A DNA stretch of 64,000 nt from Anaerolinea sp. Its GTDB lineage: Bacteria; Chloroflexota; Anaerolineae; Anaerolineales; Anaerolineaceae. Location: positions 62,001 to 126,000 of the forward strand of contig DYEC01000004.1 in NCBI GenBank assembly GCA_020725865.1. Direction: 5' to 3'. Position 1 is the first letter of the stretch, and every line of letters starts with the position of its first letter. Shown here piece after piece: positions 49,879-57,872 of the stretch. The position numbers and the translations under genes are program-made. The notes beneath the pieces are model-generated. The model worked only from the letters and a program-made list of their open reading frames with translations. It was not told the DNA's origin and searched no databases.

Positions 49879-50635
49879 AGTTCAACAAATTCGCAGTTTG
49901 CTGGATCAGCGTAAGGAAAGGAAGGAAACGCAGTCCTTTGTGATCGAGGGCGTCAGGTTGGTTGAGGAGGCGCTGATCTGTGGCTGGCTACCGAGACAGG
50001 TATTTTTTAGCGATGATCTTTCGTTGCGCGGCCAAGCGCTTATCAGCGAATTTACCGCTCGCCAGGTGGAGGTTGAACAGGTTTCTAGTTCTGTCATGCA
50101 ATACATGACAGGAACAGAAACGCCACAGGGAATATTAGCAGTCATACCACAACGCGAGTTGCCTGTTCCGGAACCACTTGACTTTATCATCATTGCGGAT
50201 CAGCTGCGCGACCCCGGTAATCTTGGCACACTTTTGCGGACCGCTGTTGCAGCCGGGGTGCAGGCAATTGTGTTGACGCCGGGCACCGCAGATGTATTTT
50301 CTCCCAAGGTGTTGCGCGCCGGCATGGGCGCCCATTTCAGGTTGCCGGTCTTTCAAAAAACATGGCAGGAGATTGATGATCTCATTAAAGCCCATTGTCC
50401 GCAGTTAAGGATTTTTGTCGCTGAACCAGCGGAAGGCATTTCCTGCTGGCAGCTTGATCTCAAACAACCGCTTGCCCTGGTGATCGGCGGTGAAGCTGAA
50501 GGCACCGGAATAGAAGCTCGTCGGCGAGCTGATGAGTTGATCTGCATCCCTATGCCTGGGAGGAGTGAATCGCTTAATGCCGCTGTAGCTGCTGGTATAT
50601 TAATCTTTGAAGTAGTGAGACAAAGGTCATCATGA
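49853..50635 (+). CDS. SpoU/TrmH-family RNA 2'-O-methyltransferase
   Basis: 260 residues from ATG 49853, where the family start MITSIRNPRVQQIRSLLDQRKERKETQSFVIEGVRLVEEAL begins. An upstream TTG frame is not supported. N-terminal substrate-binding domain, then the trefoil-knot SPOUT domain: LDFIIIADQLRDPGNLGTLLRTAVAAGVQAIVLTPGTADVFSPKVLRAGMGAHFRLPV (motif 1), ALVIGGEAEGTG (motif 2), CIPMPGRSESLNAAVAAGILIFEV (motif 3). Probably methylates rRNA. The exact site is not deducible. Weak SD within the macro gene. Confidence 0.93.
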   Translation: MITSIRNPRVQQIRSLLDQRKERKETQSFVIEGVRLVEEALICGWLPRQVFFSDDLSLRGQALISEFTARQVEVEQVSSSVMQYMTGTETPQGILAVIPQRELPVPEPLDFIIIADQLRDPGNLGTLLRTAVAAGVQAIVLTPGTADVFSPKVLRAGMGAHFRLPVFQKTWQEIDDLIKAHCPQLRIFVAEPAEGISCWQLDLKQPLALVIGGEAEGTGIEARRRADELICIPMPGRSESLNAAVAAGILIFEVVRQRSS

Positions 50636-51870
50636 AAATTCGTTCAATCACCTGTTTTTATGACCCAAAAGCATCCGCATTCTCTCAAATCATGGCTCAA
50701 TTTAGCGCGCTTATTATCGCTGCCAGACAATCTTTTCAAGATGCTGGTTTTGAGGTGCAGACAACCCGATTGACGACTACGCCTTTCCCAATTTTCTTGC
50801 CAATCGAATCACCAGAGACGTTGTTCAAAGAGGTGTCTTCCTTAGAGAAACGGGCTGAAGAACATGGCTTCAGCTATCTTTCCCTTGGACCTGCATTGCC
50901 TGAATCGCCGTCAAGCTATGCACTGATTCCAGACCTACTGCAAGCGACCCGCAACGTGTTTCTCAGTGCCGTGGTGGGCGACATACAGCAGGGAATATCG
51001 CTCCCATCGGTGCATGCTTGTGGTGAAATCATTGCCCGCAATGCTCACATCTCGGCCGATGGTTTTGCTAATTTGCGTTTTTCGGCGCTGGCAAACGTTC
51101 CTGCTTATGTGCCATTTTTCCCCGCCTCATATCACGAAGGCGATACCCCGGCTTTTGCTCTGGCGATGGAATGCGCAGATGTGGCTGTTCAGGTTTTTAG
51201 CAATGCAAACAGCATTGCTGAAGGGCAGCGTTCCATGTTGGAGACTCTTGAAACTGCAGGGCATACCCTGACTGCTATTGCCAGGTGGTTATCCCACCGC
51301 TTCAGGGTTCGCTTTTTAGGCATTGACTTTTCTCTGGCTCCTTTCCCTGAGGATTGGTGTTCTATTGGGGCAGCTTTGGAAAAAATGGGAGTACCTCGAG
51401 TTGGTCTCGCTGGCTCGTTGGCGGCTGCTGCAATCCTGACAGACACTCTTGAGCGGGGCAAATGGCTAAAAACAGGCTTTAATGGGTTGTTTTTACCGGT
51501 GCTCGAGGATTCAATCTTGGCAGATCGCAGCGCGCAGCAAGTTCTAACCCTGAAAGATCTTTTGCTTTATTCTGCTGTGTGTGGTGCTGGATTAGATACC
51601 GTGCCTCTTCCGGGCGACGTGACCAGTGAGCAATTGGCGGCGGTTTTGCTGGACGTAGCGGCGCTGGCGATGCGACTCAATAAACCATTGACTGCACGCC
51701 TGATGCCCATTCCGGGAAAACAAAGAGGTGAGTTTACCAGTTTTGACTTTGCTTACTTTGCCAATGGCGGTATTTTGGATGTGCCGGCTGCTCCCCTTGG
51801 CGGGCTTTTTACCCAAAACGGGACCTGCTCTCTCCGCCCAAGACTGAATACGACTAGAAGAAAGAAGTAA
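50632..51870 (+). CDS. UPF0210/DUF711 family protein
   Basis: 412 residues, ATGA overlap with the methyltransferase gene. MKIRSITCFYDP at the start and the alpha/beta body with SYLSLGPALPESP, ISADGFANLRFSALANVPAYVPFFPASYHEG, FALAMECADVAVQVF, FLGIDFSLAPFPEDWCSIGAALEKMG and LYSAVCGAGLDTVPLPGDVTSEQLAAVLLDVAALAMRLNKPLTARLMPIPGKQRGEFTSFDFAYF match DUF711. Function of the family is not established. Ends 2 bp before a convergent gene with no terminator between. Confidence 0.9.
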   Translation: MKIRSITCFYDPKASAFSQIMAQFSALIIAARQSFQDAGFEVQTTRLTTTPFPIFLPIESPETLFKEVSSLEKRAEEHGFSYLSLGPALPESPSSYALIPDLLQATRNVFLSAVVGDIQQGISLPSVHACGEIIARNAHISADGFANLRFSALANVPAYVPFFPASYHEGDTPAFALAMECADVAVQVFSNANSIAEGQRSMLETLETAGHTLTAIARWLSHRFRVRFLGIDFSLAPFPEDWCSIGAALEKMGVPRVGLAGSLAAAAILTDTLERGKWLKTGFNGLFLPVLEDSILADRSAQQVLTLKDLLLYSAVCGAGLDTVPLPGDVTSEQLAAVLLDVAALAMRLNKPLTARLMPIPGKQRGEFTSFDFAYFANGGILDVPAAPLGGLFTQNGTCSLRPRLNTTRRKK

Positions 51871-51872
51871 CC

Positions 51873-52610
51873 TTATTTCACTTGACGGAAATTAACAATA
51901 ATTAGACTTTTCTCGCACTCTGCATAGGTGTCAAAGAAAATTTTACCAGATAGAGGCAGTCGTGCCTGATCAACCAAACGTACCCATAAGGTCTGACTGG
52001 TCGCGGCTGGTTCTTTTGCCAGTTCAAATTCATATCCCGCTTCACCATACTTGGTAGCAAGCCCGGTCAGCGTGGTCTGGTCTATTGCCTTCCCGTTAAG
52101 CGTACCCCCAAGCTGAACCGTTATTCCCGTTACAGGACGCCCTTGTAAATCTACCACCTGTCCTCCCACCCCCATCCATTTGCAGGCTCTTTCGGGATAA
52201 AGAACAGAAGCGTCAATGCCAGTCGGTTGACCCTGCAAGGCAAAGGGGTATGTCGAAACTAAGGTTGCTGTTGGAGGGATACTAATCCCGGTGGGCAGTT
52301 GCGTCTCCGTAGCTGTGGGTGTTTGGGGCTGTGGTGTATTGGATGGGGAGGGAGTAATCGTAATGGTTGCTGTCCAGGTGGGAGGGAGCGCAGGCGGAAG
52401 CGGTGTATCCGATGGCAGTAGCAGCGGAACAGGCATGGTGGGCGGCGGCAACGGGTTGAGTGGTATGTTAGGGTTAAAGTAGATTGCAACAAATGCACCA
52501 GACAAAATACACATCATGATCAATACAAGGATGGTGAGCAAATTCCAGAAAAGCTCTCCTCCTGTCCTTTTGCGTGGATTTCTTTTTGGTGATTCCCTGG
52601 TGAATGCCAT
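51873..52610 (-). CDS. Membrane-anchored extracellular protein with Pro/Thr-rich stalk
   Basis: 245 residues: basic N-terminus, one transmembrane helix (about 23-46, FWNLLTILVLIMMCILSGAFVAIYF), a 75-residue Pro/Thr/Ser-rich stalk, then a beta domain of about 120 residues containing CKWMGVGGQVVDLQGRPVTGITVQLGG and YGEAGYEFELAKEPAATSQTLWVRLVDQ. The GGQVVDLQGRPVTGITVQL segment resembles carboxypeptidase-regulatory-like beta sandwiches. No enzyme motif. Seventeen bp after the PpiC lipoprotein gene, so probably cotranscribed. Confidence 0.78.
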   Translation of the reverse strand: MAFTRESPKRNPRKRTGGELFWNLLTILVLIMMCILSGAFVAIYFNPNIPLNPLPPPTMPVPLLLPSDTPLPPALPPTWTATITITPSPSNTPQPQTPTATETQLPTGISIPPTATLVSTYPFALQGQPTGIDASVLYPERACKWMGVGGQVVDLQGRPVTGITVQLGGTLNGKAIDQTTLTGLATKYGEAGYEFELAKEPAATSQTLWVRLVDQARLPLSGKIFFDTYAECEKSLIIVNFRQVK

Positions 52611-52627
52611 TTGGTTGTCTCCTAAAA

Positions 52628-53530
52628 CTACCCTCCACCAATTCGTATCTCTATTGTACTATTTTCTCGCCGTTTGTTAACCCAATCTTGTACAGCCTGA
52701 TGTTGCAACATTTTACGGGCGTCCTGCTCCAATGGTCTGACAGTTCTTTCCAAAACCTGGACAATATGGAAACCGATAGCGCTCTTAATGACTGGCGTGT
52801 ACTCTCCTGGCTGCAATTGAAATGCTGCTTCCTCAACCACAGGTTGGGTCAGGTAGCCACGTGGAAACCAACCCAAGTCGCCACCAAGCAGCGGATCGTA
52901 TTGTTGAGCAAGTGTTGCAAAATCTGCGCCAGCCTGTAGCTGTTGATATACTTTGTTTGCCAGCGCTTCATCCAACAACAGAATTTGGCGGGCGCGAATT
53001 TGCTCCATTTCAGTGGGGACGCTGTTTGCAATTTGATCTCGCTGCCAAGCCGCCATCATTGCTCTTCTCAGTGCTACACGAAAACTAGCTGCGTCATAAC
53101 CGTTTTCTGCAATCCATTTTTCCAGTTCTTGAGCGCTTCCCAGTTGTGTTGCCATCTTTTCTATGTGTGCCTGCAACGCAGTGTCATCCACTGTAAATCC
53201 AGCCTGAGCAGCCGCTTGTGCCAGCAACATCTGCCCGATTAATTCATCTAGGACTTTTTGACGTTGCTCAGCTTCTGTGGATTGAACTCCCAGCTCTTTT
53301 TCTGCGGCTTGCAATCGCTGTAGTTCTGACTGGAATTCGGTAAGCAAGATGTATTCGCCGTTGACCTTCGCTGCTAGGGGAGGCTCGGTTGGTGTTGGCG
53401 ATGGAGGTACGTTCGTAGCGGTTGGCAGTTGGGTTGGTTCGGCTGTTGCGCCAGCAAAAATCTGGCAGCCAGCGAGAGAGGCAAATAAAAACAAATTCAG
53501 CAAAATAATCAGTTTACGCTTTATTGTCAT
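52628..53530 (-). CDS. PpiC-type peptidylprolyl isomerase lipoprotein
   Basis: 300 residues, PrsA-like. Signal peptide with lipobox LAGC (Cys22), a short Pro/Thr linker, a SurA_N-like chaperone region (AAKVNGEYILLTEFQSELQRLQAAEKELG, VLDELIGQMLLAQAAAQAGF), then a parvulin domain at about 175-270 (IRARQILLLDEALANKVYQQLQAGADFATLAQQYD, GGDLGWFPRGYL, IGFHIVQVLER). Assists folding of exported proteins. Related to the 1951-3246 protein but lipid-anchored and with the linker before, not inside, the chaperone domain. Confidence 0.92.
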   Translation of the reverse strand: MTIKRKLIILLNLFLFASLAGCQIFAGATAEPTQLPTATNVPPSPTPTEPPLAAKVNGEYILLTEFQSELQRLQAAEKELGVQSTEAEQRQKVLDELIGQMLLAQAAAQAGFTVDDTALQAHIEKMATQLGSAQELEKWIAENGYDAASFRVALRRAMMAAWQRDQIANSVPTEMEQIRARQILLLDEALANKVYQQLQAGADFATLAQQYDPLLGGDLGWFPRGYLTQPVVEEAAFQLQPGEYTPVIKSAIGFHIVQVLERTVRPLEQDARKMLQHQAVQDWVNKRRENSTIEIRIGGG

Positions 53531-53538
53531 TTTGAAAA

Positions 53539-53544
53539 ATTATA
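53539..53544 (-). promoter_or_regulatory. -10 element of the PpiC lipoprotein gene
   Basis: TATAAT on the minus strand, eight bases before the ATG at 53530. The start point would be at or within two bases of the ATG, so this mRNA may be nearly leaderless. The -35 is poor. Confidence 0.4.
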
Positions 53545-53658
53545 CCTTTGTTTAATTGAGCAGTTGAGAGCTCAGGAAACCTTTTTGTGTAAGTCTTTCA
53601 TCTAAGGGCATCCTTCATCTTTTTGACAAACTTTTAAGATTAAAAGTTCAGAAAACCC

Positions 53659-53687
53659 TTGAAATCATTGAATAAATGTGCTAGAAT
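53659..53687 (+). promoter_or_regulatory. Promoter of nrdR-nrdJ
   Basis: TTGAAA (53659-53664), exact 17-bp spacer, TAGAAT (53682-53687) preceded by TGC (extended -10). Confidence 0.7.
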
Positions 53688-53694
53688 GCTGAAA

Positions 53695-53740
53695 CCAGTA
53701 TATATACGATAATAATTCGAAATATCCCAATATATGGGGG
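53695..53740 (+). promoter_or_regulatory. Pair of NrdR-box-like palindromes
   Basis: Two A/T-centred palindromes, AGTATATATAC (centre about 53702) and CCCAATATATGGG (centre about 53732), lie three helical turns apart just after the -10. NrdR boxes are known to occur in pairs at whole-turn spacing near nrd promoters. The second fits the usual CwATATATwG core well, the first less so. Confidence 0.65.
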
Positions 53741-53786
53741 TGTACTTGATGGATAACTTTATAATTATTACAACCAGGAGGGTGAT

Positions 53787-54239
53787 ATGCGTTGCCCGTA
53801 TTGTCAGAATGAAGAATCAAAGGTCTTGGACACAACTCATGACAACCGTGGAGGGGTTCGAAGACGGCGAGAATGTGAGAAATGTGGACAACGCTTCAGT
53901 ACTTATGAGCGAGCCATTTTAGCTACACCATTGATTATTAAACAGGATGGCAATCGTGAAGAGTTTGACCGCGAAAAGCTCTTGCGTGGTATTCGTATTG
54001 CCTGTGCCAAACGCCCTGTCTCTGCGGCGGATATTGAGCGTCTGGTGGGGGAGATTGAGGTTGCACTTCAAAGAATGGGGCGTGCTGAAGTTTCTTCCCG
54101 TACAGTTGGCGATATGGTCATAGCTGGACTTAAGGAACTGGATCATATTGCATATATCCGTTATGCAATCGTTTATCTTAAATTGAATGATTTACATGCG
54201 ATCCGACAGGAGATTGATCGCTTATTGTTAGAAGGTTAG
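53787..54239 (+). CDS. nrdR: Transcriptional repressor NrdR
   Basis: 150 residues, the family size. Zinc ribbon [42 protein letters not shown] with four Cys, then the ATP-cone [43 protein letters not shown] and ending [17 protein letters not shown]. NrdR senses ATP/dATP and represses ribonucleotide reductase genes. First gene of an operon with nrdJ, behind two candidate NrdR boxes, so autoregulation is likely. GGAGG 8 bp before the ATG. Confidence 0.97.
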   Translation: MRCPYCQNEESKVLDTTHDNRGGVRRRRECEKCGQRFSTYERAILATPLIIKQDGNREEFDREKLLRGIRIACAKRPVSAADIERLVGEIEVALQRMGRAEVSSRTVGDMVIAGLKELDHIAYIRYAIVYLKLNDLHAIRQEIDRLLLEG

Positions 54240-54250
54240 GAGGATTACGT

Positions 54251-56833
54251 ATGACAACCCATCAGGCTATAGAAAAAGCTGGCATTTTGCCTACACCACC
54301 AATTCCTAAAGATTTGCCGCCTGTTCAATTGACTGAGAACGCCCGTCAGGTGCTTATTCGCCGTTATGTGCGGCGAGGGCAGGATGGCAAAGCCAGTGAG
54401 ACGATTGAAGAGATGTTCTGGCGGGTCGCTTATCATGTCGCTAAAGTTGAAGAGGTTTGGAACAATGATGTAATTGGGCAGGCACGCGCGTTTTATCGTT
54501 TATTGACCACAAAGAAATTTTTTCCCAATTCCCCCACTTTTACCGGCGCCGGCACCCCGCTCGGCCAACTGGCAGCCTGTTTTGTTCTTCCTGTTTCTGA
54601 CGACATGGGACGGTCTCCATCGGGTATTTTTCAAACATTGCGCGATGCAGCATTGATTCAACAAACTGGCGGAGGAAACGGTTTTTCCTTTTCGCGTCTA
54701 CGTCCTAAAGGTTCTATCGTCAAATCTTCTGCTGGACAGGCTACGGGTCCAGTTGGCTTTCTACGCGTATATGATCACGCTTTTGGTGAGGTGGCGCAGG
54801 GCGGGTCACGACGTGGTGCCAATATGGCTGTGCTGCGCGTGGATCATCCGGACATTGAAGAATTCATCACCTGCAAAACGGATGAAAACCAAATTACCAA
54901 TTTCAATATATCCGTTGGGATCACTGATGCATTCATGCGGGCAGTGGAAAATGACGAGGATTGGGAATTGCGTTTCCCAGATGTTCTTGCTCCCGAATAC
55001 AGCGGTTTTGATGGAACCCTTGAACAGGCAGAGGAGAAGGGTATACCCATCCGTGTTTATAAAAAGGTGCGGGCGCGTGAGCTATTTGAGAAAATCGTCC
55101 GTCAGGCACACCACAATGGAGAGCCGGGAGTATTATTCGTAGATACTGCGAATCGAGGTAACCCGGTACCTCATCTCTACCCCCTTGAAGCCACTAATCC
55201 CTGTGGGGAGCAATGGCTTGGTCCATACGAAAATTGTTGTCTTGGGTCAGTCAATCTAGCTGAACACCTTGGCGCTGACGGCATGGTTGATTGGGAAGAG
55301 TTGCGCCGCTCAGTTATCCTGGCGACCCGTTTTCTGGATGATGTGGTGGATGCCAATCAATATGTGCCGGCTGTACCGCAGTTAAAAGAAGCGGCGCTAC
55401 GCGCCCGCCGCATCGGCCTTGGAATTATGGGATTGGCTGATTTAATGTATCATGTTGGCGTTGCCTATGGTTCTCCAGAAGGCCAGGAATTTGCTGCGCA
55501 GGTTATGGAATTTGTTCGTTATCATGCCATGCGTGCAAGCATTGAACTGGCAAAAGAGCGCGGGCCTTTCCCAGCTATTCGTGGTAGTATTTATGACCCT
55601 GAGAATTTGCGTTGGCAGCCGCCGCGTTCCATCGTTCCCTATGCAAATGACTGGGGGCGTCCATCGCTTGATTGGGGCGCCATTCGCCAGGATATCCTTA
55701 AACATGGTATCCGGAATGCTGCTCAGACAACCATTGCGCCAACCGGTACCATTGCCACAGTTGCCGGTTGCGAGGGATATGGTTGTGAACCGGTGTTTGC
55801 ACTGGCATATATCCGTCATGTGAACGACAATGGCAAAGATTTGCAGCTCACCTATACCAGCCCAACATTCATAAAAGCCCTTGAAAAAGCTAGCATCCCA
55901 CCAGAAGTTCGAGAGCAGATTGTCAACCGGGTTTTGCAGGAAGGTACATGTCAGGGGATTTTCGAGATTCCAGAAGCCATCCGTAAAGTTTTTGTTGTAT
56001 CACAAGATATTACTGCCGAAGAACATGTCCGTATGCAGGCGGCACTTCAGGCATTTGTGGATAACAGCCTTTCCAAGACGATTAACTTTCCTGAGACGGC
56101 AACCGAGCAGGATGTGGCAGTTGCCTATCAACTTGCCTGGAAATTAGGTTGTAAGGGTATCACTGTTTACGTCACAGGCTCGCGCGAAAAGGTGGTTTTG
56201 GAAACTCAGGCAACGGTGAAAAAGAAGCAATCTGAAAAGCCAGCTAAGACCGTGGCACAACCTGCTCTCTGGCAGGATGCCAAAAAACCCAGACCCCGCA
56301 CTTTATCAGGGTTTACATATTCCGTTGAAACACCGCTGGGGAAAGCTTTTATTACTATTAATGAAAATGGTGACCGTCAGCCTTTTGAGGTGTTTATTAA
56401 TACAGCAAAAGCGGGTTCAGAAACTGCTGCCGTTTCTGAAGCCATTGGGCGTTTGATTTCTTACGTCTTGAGGCTAATGTCCCCGATTGAACCTGCCACA
56501 CGTCTGCGCGAAGTGTTCCGTCAGCTTTCTGGCATCGGCGGCGGGCGATCCTTGGGTTTTGGCCCCAATCGCGTGCGTTCGTTACCGGATGGTCTGGCGC
56601 AGGTGCTTGGGGAATATTTGGAGCAACGTCAGGAGCGCATGAAGGAACAGCCTGTTGAAGCAACACAGGAGGACAATGGTCATGAACAACCATTGAGTTT
56701 GCTTGAAATCTCATCAGCTTCTGAAGAGGTTTGGCATAAAATTGGCGATCTGTGTCCGGAGTGTGGTCAGGCAACAGTGGTTAATGAAGAAGGCTGCCGC
56801 AAATGTTATACCTGCGGATATAGTGAGTGCTAA
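54251..56833 (+). CDS. nrdJ: Adenosylcobalamin-dependent (class II) ribonucleoside-diphosphate reductase
   Basis: 860 residues. Reduces ribonucleotides using a radical from coenzyme B12, without an NrdB partner. N-terminal [34 protein letters not shown] (first redox Cys), [63 protein letters not shown] (active-site Cys318 and Glu), [25 protein letters not shown]. The later part contains the TSCPD module ([21 protein letters not shown]). The C-terminus is a zinc-ribbon-like tail [26 protein letters not shown] carrying the redox Cys pair. GGAGG precedes the ATG, 11 bp after nrdR. Confidence 0.96.
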   Translation: MTTHQAIEKAGILPTPPIPKDLPPVQLTENARQVLIRRYVRRGQDGKASETIEEMFWRVAYHVAKVEEVWNNDVIGQARAFYRLLTTKKFFPNSPTFTGAGTPLGQLAACFVLPVSDDMGRSPSGIFQTLRDAALIQQTGGGNGFSFSRLRPKGSIVKSSAGQATGPVGFLRVYDHAFGEVAQGGSRRGANMAVLRVDHPDIEEFITCKTDENQITNFNISVGITDAFMRAVENDEDWELRFPDVLAPEYSGFDGTLEQAEEKGIPIRVYKKVRARELFEKIVRQAHHNGEPGVLFVDTANRGNPVPHLYPLEATNPCGEQWLGPYENCCLGSVNLAEHLGADGMVDWEELRRSVILATRFLDDVVDANQYVPAVPQLKEAALRARRIGLGIMGLADLMYHVGVAYGSPEGQEFAAQVMEFVRYHAMRASIELAKERGPFPAIRGSIYDPENLRWQPPRSIVPYANDWGRPSLDWGAIRQDILKHGIRNAAQTTIAPTGTIATVAGCEGYGCEPVFALAYIRHVNDNGKDLQLTYTSPTFIKALEKASIPPEVREQIVNRVLQEGTCQGIFEIPEAIRKVFVVSQDITAEEHVRMQAALQAFVDNSLSKTINFPETATEQDVAVAYQLAWKLGCKGITVYVTGSREKVVLETQATVKKKQSEKPAKTVAQPALWQDAKKPRPRTLSGFTYSVETPLGKAFITINENGDRQPFEVFINTAKAGSETAAVSEAIGRLISYVLRLMSPIEPATRLREVFRQLSGIGGGRSLGFGPNRVRSLPDGLAQVLGEYLEQRQERMKEQPVEATQEDNGHEQPLSLLEISSASEEVWHKIGDLCPECGQATVVNEEGCRKCYTCGYSEC

Positions 56834-56853
56834 ATGAAGATAGAGAGGTAAAT

Positions 56854-57708
56854 ATGGGTAGAGTTGCTGTGATTACAGATACGGATTCGAGTCTTCCCCA
56901 ATCGTTAGCGGCACAACACGGAATTATTCAAGTGCCCATTACCGTTCACTTTGGGGAAGAGACCTTTGTAACCGGCGTGGATATTGATGACAATGAACTT
57001 TTTAAGCGCATTAATCGTTTGGGACGGTTGCCTACCACCGCGGCACCGGCTCCCAGTGCATTCTTAAAAGCCTATCAAACCGCCTTTGAAAATGGAGCTG
57101 ATTCGATTGTGTGTATCTGTGTCAGCAGTAAGATCAGTGGCACTTATAATTCCGCACTGACTGCACGAGAGGAATTTGCTGAAAAAGAAATCACCGTGAT
57201 CGACTCACTCAGTGTTTCGATGGGACAGGGTTTTATGGCGCTGGCAGCCGCGCAGGCTGCCAGCGCTGGCGCCAGCCATGATGAAGTTATTTCCAAAGCA
57301 CTTTCTGTAGGCAAGCGTGTTCACTTATATGCTGCTCTGGCAACGCTGAAGTATCTGGCGATGAGCGGCAGGGTAGGAAAGATTGCTGCTGGCATGGCAA
57401 ACATGCTCAATATTCGCCCGATTTTGACTATAAAAGACGGAAAGTTGGAGATGCTGGAGCGCGTGCGGACGAAGAAAGTTGCCATGCAAAGGCTTGTCGA
57501 GTTGGTGGAAACTTCTGTGGGAACATCTTCAGTAGAGCGTGTTGCATTCATTCATGTTAATAATCTTGAGGACACCAATCTATTAGAAACTGAACTGCGT
57601 AATCATCTTTCACTCCCGGAAGAAGTGCTAAAAGTGGAATTCACCCCGGGGCTTTCAGTTCATGCCGGTGACGGACTGGTTGGTGTTGCCATTGTGACAG
57701 TTGAATAA
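56854..57708 (+). CDS. DegV family fatty-acid-binding protein
   Basis: 284 residues from ATG 56854, with GAGAGG 7 bp upstream. The frame start at 56827 lies inside nrdJ. VAVITDTDSSLPQSLAAQHGIIQVPITVHFGEETF at the N-terminus, TTAAPAPSAFLKAYQTAFENG, VCICVSSKISGTYNSALTAREEF, VIDSLSVSMGQGFMALAAAQ and LKYLAMSGRVGKIAAGMANMLNIRPILTIKDGKLEMLERVRTKKVAMQRLVEL are the DegV pattern. Family members (FakB) bind a fatty acid for phosphorylation by FakA. No FakA gene is in this window. Confidence 0.94.
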   Translation: MGRVAVITDTDSSLPQSLAAQHGIIQVPITVHFGEETFVTGVDIDDNELFKRINRLGRLPTTAAPAPSAFLKAYQTAFENGADSIVCICVSSKISGTYNSALTAREEFAEKEITVIDSLSVSMGQGFMALAAAQAASAGASHDEVISKALSVGKRVHLYAALATLKYLAMSGRVGKIAAGMANMLNIRPILTIKDGKLEMLERVRTKKVAMQRLVELVETSVGTSSVERVAFIHVNNLEDTNLLETELRNHLSLPEEVLKVEFTPGLSVHAGDGLVGVAIVTVE

Positions 57709-57813
57709 CCGAATTGCTTCCCCTGATGGACTTTAGAACATCGTTGAAAATTCATCAATTCAGTAGGGTCTTTGACAGTTTCTGACGGTTTCTGTAAGTA
57801 ACAAGTTATTATT

Positions 57814-57823
57814 GTGCTAGAAT
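57814..57823 (+). promoter_or_regulatory. Extended -10 before the FHA-C11 gene
   Basis: TGTGCTAGAAT-type extended -10 (TAGAAT at 57818-57823 with TGC before it). The same stretch precedes nrdR. No matching -35. Confidence 0.4.
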
Positions 57824-57872
57824 AGTTCCAGAGACTGTCTTATTTTTTTCTTTCCTTACCGGGAGATTTCCC

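Noticed and set aside
53734-53922. Frame beginning in the NrdR boxes and overlapping nrdR
   Set aside because: Out of frame with nrdR, no SD, and occupies regulatory DNA.
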